NCBI GenBank assembly: GCA_963921195.1
Contig: OY992536.1
Span: 287,265,530-287,329,529, forward strand
Origin: Pegoplata infirma
Lineage: Eukaryota; Arthropoda; Insecta; Diptera; Anthomyiidae
Length of the DNA stretch: 64,000 nucleotides
Reading direction: 5' to 3'
Part shown: piece after piece, positions 33,427-42,270 of the stretch
Numbering within the stretch: position 1 is the first letter of the stretch
Layout: the number at the start of each line of letters is the position of its first letter
Notes under the pieces: model-generated
Databases searched by the model: none
What the model saw: only the letters and a program-made list of their open reading frames with translations
What the model was told of the DNA's origin: nothing
Position numbers and translations under genes: made by a program

Positions 33427-34432
33427 GTTCTATTCCATCAAAATAAATAAATATATAATTTTCTTTTCAAAAATTTGTATTTTGTTAAATTTTTTTGTTT
33501 TTATTTTTATTAAATTAAATTTAATAAAAAATAGAAAATTTTGTTAAAAAAAAAAGATATGACTTAAAGCACTTGAATATCCTTTAAAATTACCAAAAAA
33601 GAGTGGATAAATATCTCTTTTTGTTCAAAAGTTACAACAGTTTAAACGCGACTTAATTTATGCGAAATAATGTACACTAGTTACAGGATTTTACAAGATG
33701 CAACTTTATGCACCCACCTGTTAGTAACGAACAGAATTATCGATCTTATATGATTATTTCCGTGATATAAGGAATGTTCTATAATACATACAAACATATC
33801 ATAAAAACCGGGGAACTTTTTTTTTGATTTTTGTCGTGCTAGATTGGCCAAATGTGGCACTGTGCAGTGGTTCAAAAGTAATGAGCAAAAGACTGAATTT
33901 CGGCAAGGGTTTTTCGTGAATTTATGAGATAAAAAACACGCTAACTTTCGAAACGCAACACTGAGAAGGCTGAAGCTTAGCATATATATTTGTCGTTCCC
34001 GTGGCCTGCTTCGTATTGAATTTCAGCAAAATCGGTCCAGTGATTCAAAAGTTATTAGCAAAACCGTGAATTTCAGATTAGTTTCACCTTAAATTCACAT
34101 GTTGAAACCCCGTTAAACATGTTTTAAAAACATTGGTAAGTCACAAAAATATATTACAACGTATTTTTGTCACTCAAAAATATTTTTAAAACAAAAAAAA
34201 TACACTCGAAAAAAATTTTACACTCAAAAAAAAAATTTACACTAAAAAAAAAATTTAGTAAATTATTTTTTTTTCAAAAATTACTAAAAAAAGTTGTTTT
34301 ACACAAAATAAAATATTTCTAATCAAAAATGTTATTTTTTTCACGTTAGAAAATTTACTATCATATAAAAAGGACATTGTGGAGGGTATTCATAGATTCG
34401 GGCAAGTCGAATTAAACTTCTCTACTTGTTTT
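33427..34432 (+). repeat. ACAAGATGCAACTTTATGCA module joined to a T repeat
   Basis: 33430-33866 matches 955-1372 (shared GGATTTTACAAGATGCAAC and TTTTTGTCGTGCTAGATTG). At GCACTGTGC it switches to the 3' part of a T repeat ending TCTACTTGTTTTT. In the 822-1652 copy the T repeat beyond the same GCACTGTGC junction is in the opposite orientation. Confidence 0.65.
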
Positions 34433-34735
34433 TTATTAGAATTCCCAATAAAATTACTTAACTTTTGTGAGAAATCCGGACTCGATATGATCAAGGAAAC
34501 CATCAGGACAATATGATTTCCTTATATCGCTCATTTACTTGTATAGTGTCATAACTCAAAATGTTTCACTAAAAAAAAAAAATAACTAAAAAACGGGAAA
34601 ATTGAGTTTAGTTGAGTAATAGTTAAGGAAAATTGTAATGATTTATCTTCATTGCCATGTTTTTCTTCTGTTTAGTTCATATTTTTCTTAAAAATAAGAA
34701 GAGAACCTAAATTTATTTCAATTTGGTTCAATACA
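34433..34735. other. non-coding stretch
   Basis: No gene or delimited element is recognisable here. Confidence 0.35.
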
Positions 34736-34841
34736 CATTTGAGGACCCGATTGTGTGAAGATCACATTGTGTTCGGACCCGGGCAATATTTACCGAGATA
34801 CGGAATGTTAAAATTTTCGGGTATGCCAACATGTGTGGACA
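34736..34841 (+). repeat. fragment of MITE R, left of the fold-back
   Basis: ACACATTTGAGGACCCGATT and GGCAATATTTACCGAGATAC match the centre of MITE R (32630-32960). A further R fragment follows the fold-back at about 38073-38165, so the fold-back probably inserted into an R-related element. Confidence 0.6.
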
Positions 34842-34940
34842 CTAGAGGTGTCCTTAAAAACGAAAATCACCTTTTTATACCTGGTAGGGTCCTATATTGT
34901 TCTTTAGTATCTAAAAATGAGTGAGCCAAAATTTGGGGAC

Positions 34941-36822
34941 AGGTTAGGTTAGGTTAGGTTAGGTTGTAAGTGGCTGCTGACGTTTTACGTCAACACACGT
35001 AGACTCTGAGGTCCATTGTGATACCACGGGATCGTAATAGGTTTCCCTACTAGTCCCTGTCGTTAAACCAGTTTGAGCTTCTTATGAAACTCCTTAGATG
35101 TTGAATTTTGACATCCGACAAATCAGAAAGATCGTACAGCTCCCTAGATCCCAGTGAAGCAAGTCGCTGACCAGAAAGTGCCGGGCAATGGCAAATAAAG
35201 TGTTCGATAGTTTCCAACTCCTCTTCATCCATGCAACTTCGGCAAAAGTCATTCGACGGCACATTTAACCGCTCTGCGTGCTTCCCTATAAGACAGTGTC
35301 CGGTAATTATAGAAACCACCGTCGAAATCTCTCCTCTTGGAAGCGATATCAGCTCACTTGTGCGCCCCTGATTAAGAGAAGGCCAAATCAGTCGTGTTGT
35401 CTCACACGTCCATCCACTTGCCCATCTTTGATTAGTCTCCGTCGCAGAACAAAGCCGTAGGTTTTGCTTGCAAGTTTCTAGAGGCATACCAACACATTCC
35501 AATTCTGTTGGAACCTGTAAGGTAGTTCCTAGCCTTGCAAGCTCATCGGCTTTGCAATTCCCTGGAATGTCTCTGTGCCCTGGGACCCATATGAGTCGTA
35601 TGTTAAACTGCTTGGCCATCTCATTTAAAGACGTGCGGCAGTTAAGGGCAGATCTTGTTTTCAGAAACATTGAATCCAGGGACTTGACCGCGGCTTGACT
35701 GTCAGTATAGATGTTGACTGCGGTTGTAGACAAGACATTGCGGCTCAACCAGTCAGCCACTTCGCTTATTGCCAGCATCTCTGCCTGGTAAACACTGCAA
35801 TGATCTGGCAATCTACGAGCCATGCTCAATCCAAGCTCTTCCGAATAGACCCCAAAGCCCACTTGTTCGTGCAGCCTCGATCCATCTGTGTAAAAATTTA
35901 TGGTAGCTCCACTTCCCGGAGTATCCCCCATCCAAGACTCCCTGGATGGTATCATAGTGGTAAAGTGGCGCTCAAAGAGGCTCAAAGAGGGAGCACAATC
36001 CACATTTTGTGGTATTGTTATCTTTTTCAAGATCGCGCTATGGCCACAATCGCTGCTCCTCCATTGCAGCGTGCTATTAAGTCGAATTGCCGACGCAGCT
36101 GCATACTGCCTACCCAATATGTCCAAGGGTATCAGGTGAAGGAGGATTTCTAATGCAGCCGTAGGTGTAGTACGAAGAGCACCAGTGATGCACATTGACG
36201 CCATTCTCTGTACCTTCGTGACAAAGACACAGTTCGCTTTTGTTTCTAAAGCAGGCCACCAGACAATGATTCCATACAGCAAAATTGGACGCACCACTGC
36301 TGTATAGATCCAATGAACGACTTGAGGGCTAAAACCCCATCGTTTTCCAATGGCCCTTTTACAGGAATACAAAGCAATCGTTGCTTTTCTCACCCGTTCC
36401 TCAATATTACGCCTGAAATTCAGCTTCCTATCTAGAAATACTCCAAGATACTTGGCTCCATCTGAGAAGGTGATTTCAGTACCGTCCAGAGAAATAGGAT
36501 CGAAAGCAGGAATCTTATTTTTCCTTGTAAATAAAACAAGCTCTGTTTTACTAGGATTAACTCCTAGACCACAGTCTCTTGCCCATTTAGACAGATCTTT
36601 CAGAGAACCCTGAAGAATGTCCCGCAATGTTGGCAGATGCTTCCCCTTTACCGCTATCGCGACATCGTCAGCATATGCGACAACATGACAACCACGTGCT
36701 TCTAGAGATAGCAGCATTGAATTCAGTGCCAGGTTCCAAAGAAGCGGCGAAAGAACACCTCCTTGTGGTGTGCCCCTATTGACAAATCGAGATATGACGG
36801 ACGCTCCCAATTCAGACGTTAT
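34941..36822 (-). mobile_element. 5'-truncated LOA/I-like LINE with (AACCT)5 tail
   Basis: It lies on the minus strand inside the left fold-back arm. The 3' end is five tandem AACCT units (34941-34965, seen as AGGTT on the plus strand). The uninterrupted right arm reads TTTGGAGACAATCGG at the equivalent point, whereas here the flanks are TTTGGGGAC and GACAATCGG, so the target duplication is short (3-4 bp). At the 5' end ~17 bp of LINE sequence is repeated in inverse, forming the hairpin 36802-36840. RNase H with an RT places it in the LOA/I group; no tree was made. Confidence 0.88.
35050..36822 (-). CDS. LINE reverse transcriptase / RNase H (5'-truncated, frame intact)
   Basis: About 590 codons are open to a TAG at 35050. 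There is no real start: the frame begins inside the RT domain (RRITSEL then LGASVISRF), so the endonuclease and RT fingers are lost. Residues counted from the Leu at 36810: GTPQGGVLSPLLW (13-25), YADD (46-49), the thumb (to about 240), then an RNase H domain with FYTDGS Asp309, YQAEM Glu344, IYTDS Asp370 and GNCKADELAR Asp422, a complete D-E-D-D set. A Cys/His cluster CRSC...EHFICHC (523-542) follows. The frame has no stops or frameshifts, which suggests recent insertion, but the copy is dead for retrotransposition. Confidence 0.9.
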   Translation of the reverse strand: MTSELGASVISRFVNRGTPQGGVLSPLLWNLALNSMLLSLEARGCHVVAYADDVAIAVKGKHLPTLRDILQGSLKDLSKWARDCGLGVNPSKTELVLFTRKNKIPAFDPISLDGTEITFSDGAKYLGVFLDRKLNFRRNIEERVRKATIALYSCKRAIGKRWGFSPQVVHWIYTAVVRPILLYGIIVWWPALETKANCVFVTKVQRMASMCITGALRTTPTAALEILLHLIPLDILGRQYAAASAIRLNSTLQWRSSDCGHSAILKKITIPQNVDCAPSLSLFERHFTTMIPSRESWMGDTPGSGATINFYTDGSRLHEQVGFGVYSEELGLSMARRLPDHCSVYQAEMLAISEVADWLSRNVLSTTAVNIYTDSQAAVKSLDSMFLKTRSALNCRTSLNEMAKQFNIRLIWVPGHRDIPGNCKADELARLGTTLQVPTELECVGMPLETCKQNLRLCSATETNQRWASGWTCETTRLIWPSLNQGRTSELISLPRGEISTVVSIITGHCLIGKHAERLNVPSNDFCRSCMDEEELETIEHFICHCPALSGQRLASLGSRELYDLSDLSDVKIQHLRSFIRSSNWFNDRD

Positions 36823-36840
36823 ACGTCTGAATTGGGAGCG
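36802..36840. repeat. 18-bp hairpin at the LINE 5' junction
   Basis: Arms 36802-36819 and 36823-36840 (CGCTCCCAATTCAGACGT and its inverse) flank a 3-nt loop. One arm is RT coding sequence; the other is its inverted copy, not found in the uninterrupted fold-back arm. This is probably a snap-back product of LINE integration. Confidence 0.9.
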
Positions 36841-38072
36841 GACAATCGGCTAAAAATAACTCGTGCCGAAAATGGATTGAAGTTTTGGGTCATTCTTATA
36901 AGAACGAAAAACTCGTTTTTTCTAGTTTTTAGAAAAACATTGGTATTTGATATTTTTTGTTAAATTTTTTGTGAAATAATATGAAAATGGTACTAAATTA
37001 CCTTTTCAAAACGACTAATAAAATTAAAATCGGATGAAAAATAAGCATTTTACGCATACATGCCCCAGACCATTGTATGGTTTTTAGAGCCAGAATTTCA
37101 AAATTTTCAAAATTTTTAGGCAAAAAAATAGTAAAAATTTAATTTTACTTTATGATCAAATTGAAAACATGTTTAAGATTAAAAATAGCAGATATGGTAG
37201 TCAAGCTTTTTTTTTATTTGGCGCGGGTAGTGATAAAATTTCCGCAGATTCCAAATAAAATGCGTTTTTCTACAATAATTAAGCAAATTTTTAAAAATTT
37301 GTGCTCTATTGTGCGGATCAAAGTGTAAAACGTAAATTCTGTAACTTTTGAGAAATCGGATATATGCAGATATTTTGTATTATAGAAATGTATAACGTCT
37401 CAAATTTGTCATTTCACCTCGACGAAAAGGGGTTAAAGATGCCCGAATTCTCAAAAAATTTACAGAATTTATGTATTTCACTTCGTATAATACAATACAG
37501 AAAATTGTTTCCCATATTTGCTAAATTATTTTAGAAAACTCATTTTCTTTGGAATCCGCGGAAATTATATCACTACCCACGCCAAATGAAAAAAAAGTTA
37601 GACTACCATATCTGTTAGTTTTTATCTATAACATGTATTTAATATAATTATAAAGTAAAATTTAATTATTCTTATTTTTTTGCCTAAAAATTTTGAAAAT
37701 TTTCAAAATTTGGCTTTAAAAACCATGCAATGGTCTGGGGCATGTATGCGTAAAATGCTTATTTTTCATCCGTTTTGAATTTCTTTAAGTTTTTTGGAAA
37801 GGTAATTTATTACCATTTTCATATTACTTAACAAAAAAATTAACAAAAAATTGCATATACCAATATTTTTCAAAAAACTAGAAAAAACGTGTTTTTTCAT
37901 CAGATAAGAGTGTCCCAAAACTTCAATCCATTTTCGGCACGAGTTATTTTTATCCGATTGTCTCCAAATTTTGGCTCACTCATTTTTAGATACAAAACTA
38001 CAATTTAGGACCCTACCACGTATTAAAAAGTGATTTTGAAAAATTACCTTAGTCGTTAGGACACCTTTAGTG

Positions 38073-38321
38073 GACACACATGTGAAGAGGACCGGCGATA
38101 CTATGAAGATCAATAGAACCAAAAATGGCCTCCATTTTTCTCTATCTGGATTAGTTTTCGAGATATTGCCATCTTCAATTTTTTGAAAAAAAAGTTATAA
38201 AAATTTCACTAAAACCGATTAAAAAACATCCAAAAATCTAAGAAAATTAACTAATTTGTAGTAAATTTCGTCCTAAAACTAAAGAAAATGGATATGTCTT
38301 AAAAATAAATATTTTTTTTCA
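38073..38321 (+). repeat. fragment of an R-related element, right of the fold-back
   Basis: CACACATGTGAAGAGGACCG and AAAATGGCCTCCATTTTTCT match the MITE R core. It runs into the diverged R-like DNA that continues after 39289. Confidence 0.55.
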
Positions 38322-39289
38322 TACACTCAAAAAAAAAAACTGTAATGTTAGCAAAAAAAGCTTGTAAACCTACAAGAAAATTTGCTGATTTTGAACCCAC
38401 AATTTTTTTGCTAAAGTTAGCAAAAATGTTTTGCCAATAATTAGTTAACTAAATTTTTTTTTTTTTTTGAACTTAGTTCATACACATCTGAGAACCCCAT
38501 TGGGTTCGGACCTGATAGGTCCAGACCCCGATGGGCCTAGACCTAATTGGGTTCCTTTAAAATCGTCATAGTTTTTGATCCAAAATTTGTGTCCGTTTCG
38601 CTCTACCTTGCTTAGTTTTTGAGATACGTGATTATAGCGGACCAGTGGGGTCTTACTCGGAGAGCTTTTGACTATTTTGCGGTCTTGTTCTACGTGTTGA
38701 GAGCTACAAAAATGCTTTTGGACTTTTTGTTGTGTCGGCAATATTTACCGAGATATGAGCATTTTAAAATTTTCGGGAATGCTAACTTTTTTGGATCCAA
38801 AGTTAGGGCCCATTAGGGTCCACACATGTAAAGAGGACCGGCGATTCTATGGAGAGCCCGAGAACCAAAAATGGCCTCCATTTTGCTCTATCTGGCTAGC
38901 CCCCAGTTTCTGTAATACGAACGCCATTCGTCTGCGACGAATTTGCATGTATTTTGTTTTTGTATATAACAAAATACACACAAATTCGTCACGAACGAAT
39001 AGCGTTCGTATTACAGAAACTGGGGGTTAGTTTTCGAGATAGCGCCATTTTAAGTTTTCTGAAAATAAAAAAAAATTTACCATATATTTTGCTAATATTA
39101 GCTAAAAAACTTTTAAAAATGTTGTCAACTCAATTTCAAATTAGTTCAGTTTGTTTAAAATTGCTAATGTGCTAAATGAAGTTTACAAGAATTTTTTGCT
39201 AATCTCAACTAAAAATTTGCTAAAAGTTAGATAACTAGCATTAGCAAAAAAAAATTAGTAAATCTACTAACGTATTTTTTTGAGTGTAT
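38322..39289 (+). mobile_element. TA-flanked MITE R, copy 2
   Basis: It runs from TACACTCAAAAAAAAAAACT to TATTTTTTTGAGTGTA, collinear with copy 1. A 127-bp palindromic MITE (38900-39026) is nested inside, and copy 1 gives the empty version (ATCTGGCTTAGTTTCCG). Same short repeated frames as copy 1. Confidence 0.85.
38900..39026. mobile_element. 127-bp MITE, CCCCCAGTTTCTGTAATACG ends
   Basis: Ends are CCCCCAGTTTCTGTAATACG and CGTATTACAGAAACTGGGGG; the element can form a single hairpin. Compared with MITE R copy 1 the host reads TTAG at the junction, with TAG before and TTAG after the insert, suggesting a 3-4 bp TTA(G)-type duplication, as for PIF/Harbinger. Confidence 0.8.
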
Positions 39290-40946
39290 AATTAGGCAAA
39301 ATTTCTTTGGCGGTAAGAATTTCTTCCGTGTATTAGGGAATTCCATTTAAGGAAAATTATGGACTATTTAACAGTACATGAACTAACATTTTTTCCTAAG
39401 AGTTAAAAAAATTTTCCAACATTTAATTAAATTTAACTAAATTGTGGGAAAATTTATTAAATATTTAAAAAAAAAATTCCAAAGATTAAGTTAAGTCTTT
39501 TTTTTTTGAATGTAAGTTTTTAACTAAATTGTAAGAGTTTTAACTTAATTCTAAGAAGTTTGGAATCGGACCTCGTGGGTCCTGAATCCATTGTGCTCGG
39601 ATGAGTGCAGATACCTTATTGGTTTCTTTAAGGATCGCCAAAGATTTTGATATAAAATGTTTGTCCGTTTCGTTCTACCTTGCTTAGTTTTTGAGATACG
39701 GGAATTTGGGGTCTAATAAGGTCTTGAAGGTCTTGAGATTTCGCCATATTGAAATTTTTAACTGAATTTAAAGAAGTTTTAACTAAATTTTAAGAAGTTT
39801 TAAAGAAATTTAAAGAAATTTTAACTAAATTCTATGAAAATAAATACGGTTTTTAACTAAATTCTAAGATTTTTTTTTTTAATTTTTTTAATTACTTTTT
39901 TTAAAAGAAATTTAAACTAAATTCTAAAAAGTGTTTTCAAAATTCTAAGAAGCTTTTAACTAAATTCTAAGACTTCAAACATGAGTTTTTAACTAAATTC
40001 TAAGAAATTTTAAATTTAATTCTAACAAGGGAAGTATCTCAACCCTTATGAACCGATTTGCATGAAACGTAAAATATATATAAAAGAGACAATTCTAAGG
40101 TTGGGGTGTATCGGCTTATCGGCCATATCGGGGGTTTAGGGGTTTAAAACATGGGTAAAAAAAATGGCGAAAAAATCGTTTTTTGGATTTTTCAGCCATA
40201 TCTTTCTAAGAAACTATATGATGTTAACATATGAGAAGAAAGCTTTTTTTAATGCATATCCAACGGTGGCATAACATTGTAAAAGTTTGGCTTCGATAAA
40301 TACTTTTTTCATGAAAATGTGAAAATTTTGGGGGGTATTTATATGAAGGTATTTATATGAGCTACGATGTCCATATGAATACGAAATAATCTTTATTTAA
40401 TTTAAGTCGACACGTATTTTTGCTCTAGAGGATATTCCTGTTAGTTCGTGAGATATCTAAATTTTCCCGGAGGTCCATATGGTTTCATAAGGGGACAACG
40501 AAATTTTGAAACACTGATATGGCCGAAAAGCCGAGACACCCCAACCTTAAAATCGTCTCATTTATATTTATTTTAAGTTTCAGGCAAATCGGTTCATAAG
40601 GGTTGAGATACTTCCCTTGTAAGAAGTTTTTACTAAATTCTAAGTAGTTTTTAACTAAATTCTAAGAAGATAAATTTGAGTTTTGAACAAAATTCTAAGA
40701 AGTTTTAACTAAATCCCTAGAAGTTTTAAACTGAATTTGAAAATGACCGCTTCCTCAATTTAAGAATTTAAGTTATTTGTAGTAAATTTTAAGTAAACTT
40801 GAACTAAATTTTATGTGAACATATATTTAAGAAATGTATCTTAAAAATAAATATATGTTTCTTAGATTTGGGGAAAAATTTAACATAATGTTAGGAAAAT
40901 TGATTAAAATTTTTTCATAAATTTTAATTATGCCCCTTTTTTAGTG
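39290..40946. repeat. diverged R-like repeat with TTAACTAAATTCTAAGAAGT array
   Basis: A ~22-bp motif TTAACTAAATTCTAAGAAGT is reiterated in degenerate form at 39395-40020 and 40620-40745. At 39565-39740 there is R-family centre sequence (CTACCTTGCTTAGTTTTTGA). A 3-bp-duplication MITE (40026-40619) interrupts the array. Non-coding. Confidence 0.6.
40026..40619. mobile_element. PIF/Harbinger-like MITE, CAAGGGAAGTATCTCAACC ends
   Basis: A 594-bp element with ~36-bp perfect inverted ends (CAAGGGAAGTATCTCAACCC... and its inverse), with similarity continuing to about 110 bp. The flanking TAA triplets (40023-40025, 40620-40622) fit a TWA duplication, and the host array reads through when it is removed. 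No transposase frame. The family name is inferred from the TSD only. Confidence 0.85.
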
Positions 40947-41267
40947 TGTTTAGAGCAATTATCACACATTAAAAGTCCTATCCTTCTTCTATCCAAAACA
41001 GTAAAAAAATTGTAAATCGGTTAAAAAGATCCTTCTTCTATCCAAAACAGTAAAAAAATTGTAAATCGGTTAAAAAGAGTTACACGTGGTTTAGTGAGAA
41101 AAACCCCAAAAAAAAAGTTTTTTGACAATAACTTTAAAATTTGAGGGTGTCTGGCAAGTTTGATGGGCATTTTTGAGATCTTTTCGACTGGGCCTACAAC
41201 CTTCTCTAGCTCATTTGAAAAGTATATTAGAATTCTTTTTTTTTTTGTAGCGCAGTGTAATTAATTT
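40947..41267. repeat. one-armed copy of the CACTGTGCTACA fold-back
   Basis: Matches 30395-30629, ending TTTGTAGCGCAGTG. It contains a direct duplication of GATCCTTCTTCTATCCAAAA-type sequence (about 40978 and 41030). The other arm is absent. Confidence 0.7.
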
Positions 41268-42270
41268 TTGAAAGCGCTAGTAATGTTGGTTGATTGATGT
41301 CCACAGAAATAAGATAATCCTAACCAGATCAAATTTAAATCTATAGTCTTACAACTTTCCTGACAAAGGTTTAAGCAAAGAAGGGTTCATCGTCTTATTA
41401 TTTGTTGTTGTTTTTATACTTGTTGTTGAATATGAGTATAGAAAACAATAACAACAACTGCAAAATTCAAAAAAAAAAAAATCTTTAACACAGTGGCTCA
41501 CTGTCAAGTTACTCACTCGCGCAATTAATTACAAGCTCATTAAACAACGAACAGACCAGGCCAGGCCAACTAAATAAACAACAGGCAGGAACTCAACAAC
41601 AACAACTACAATAACAGCAACAACAATAAACATCAGCAGCAACAGTCAACCAACCAACCATCCGACCAACCAACTAGCCAACCACAAGTGTTGTTGTTGA
41701 GATTTCTTCTTAGTTTTCTCACACATACAATTAATAAATTTTATTTTGTTGTATGTGATATATTTCATTGTTTGTTGTTGCTGTTGTTGCTACTGCTACT
41801 GCTGCTACTTTTGTTGCCATTTTATCATAATTGTTTTTTTAGCATAAATATTTTTTTTTCTCGCGTTTAAAAAAAAAAATATTGCAAACAAATGTCAGGA
41901 CAAGAATTAAAAAAACAAACAAAAAAATTTTAAAAAAAAACTTTGTAATTATGTCAACTTTGTCGCCATATTGTCCACTTAAAGTGGTGGTCTCTTCTTG
42001 CTAAATGTTGCTGTGTTAATGTGCTACTGCTGTTGTTGGCTGGTGTTGACTCTTCTTGCTGCTGCTGTTGTTGTTCTTTGTTGTTCATTATGAATTATAG
42101 AATTGTGTGACATTTGTGACATGCATTTGCTTACGTTAATTAAATCATTTTTTAAATTGTCTAATTTGATAATTAAAAAATAAAAATAAACAAAAATATA
42201 AATTATGTATAAACAAAGAAAAACAGCTATCCACATAAAGTTGCAGGTACTAATGAGTGTTTGTTATATG
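41268..42270. other. non-coding stretch with CAA/CAG and GTT/GCT simple repeats
   Basis: Simple-repeat runs lie at 41595-41640 (AACAACAATAACAGC-like), 41641-41680 (CCAACCAACC), 41770-41815 and 42030-42075 (GCTGCTGTTGTTG). This may be genuine host intergenic or intronic DNA. No exon recognised. Confidence 0.5.

Larger units (their letters stand above)
34842..38072. mobile_element. fold-back element with ~620-bp arms, interrupted by a LINE
   Basis: The left arm is 34842-34940 plus 36841-37370; the right arm is 37440-38072; they are inverse copies around a ~70-bp loop. Matching landmarks: GAGTGAGCCAAAATTTGG (34921) with CCAAATTTTGGCTCACTC (37965), ATGGATTGAAGTTTTGGG (36872) with its inverse at 37916, and GGCGCGGGTAGTGATA (37219) with its inverse at 37567. 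No coding sequence of its own. Removing the LINE restores a ~1.3-kb palindromic element. Confidence 0.85.

Noticed and set aside
34941..34965. (AGGTT)5 considered as a telomere or chromosome end
   Set aside because: Only 25 bp, sits exactly at a LINE 3' end, absent from the paralogous empty site, and flies generally lack TTAGG telomeres.
35278..36153. plus-strand open frames up to 152 codons
   Set aside because: They are antisense shadows of the LINE RT/RNase H frame on the minus strand.
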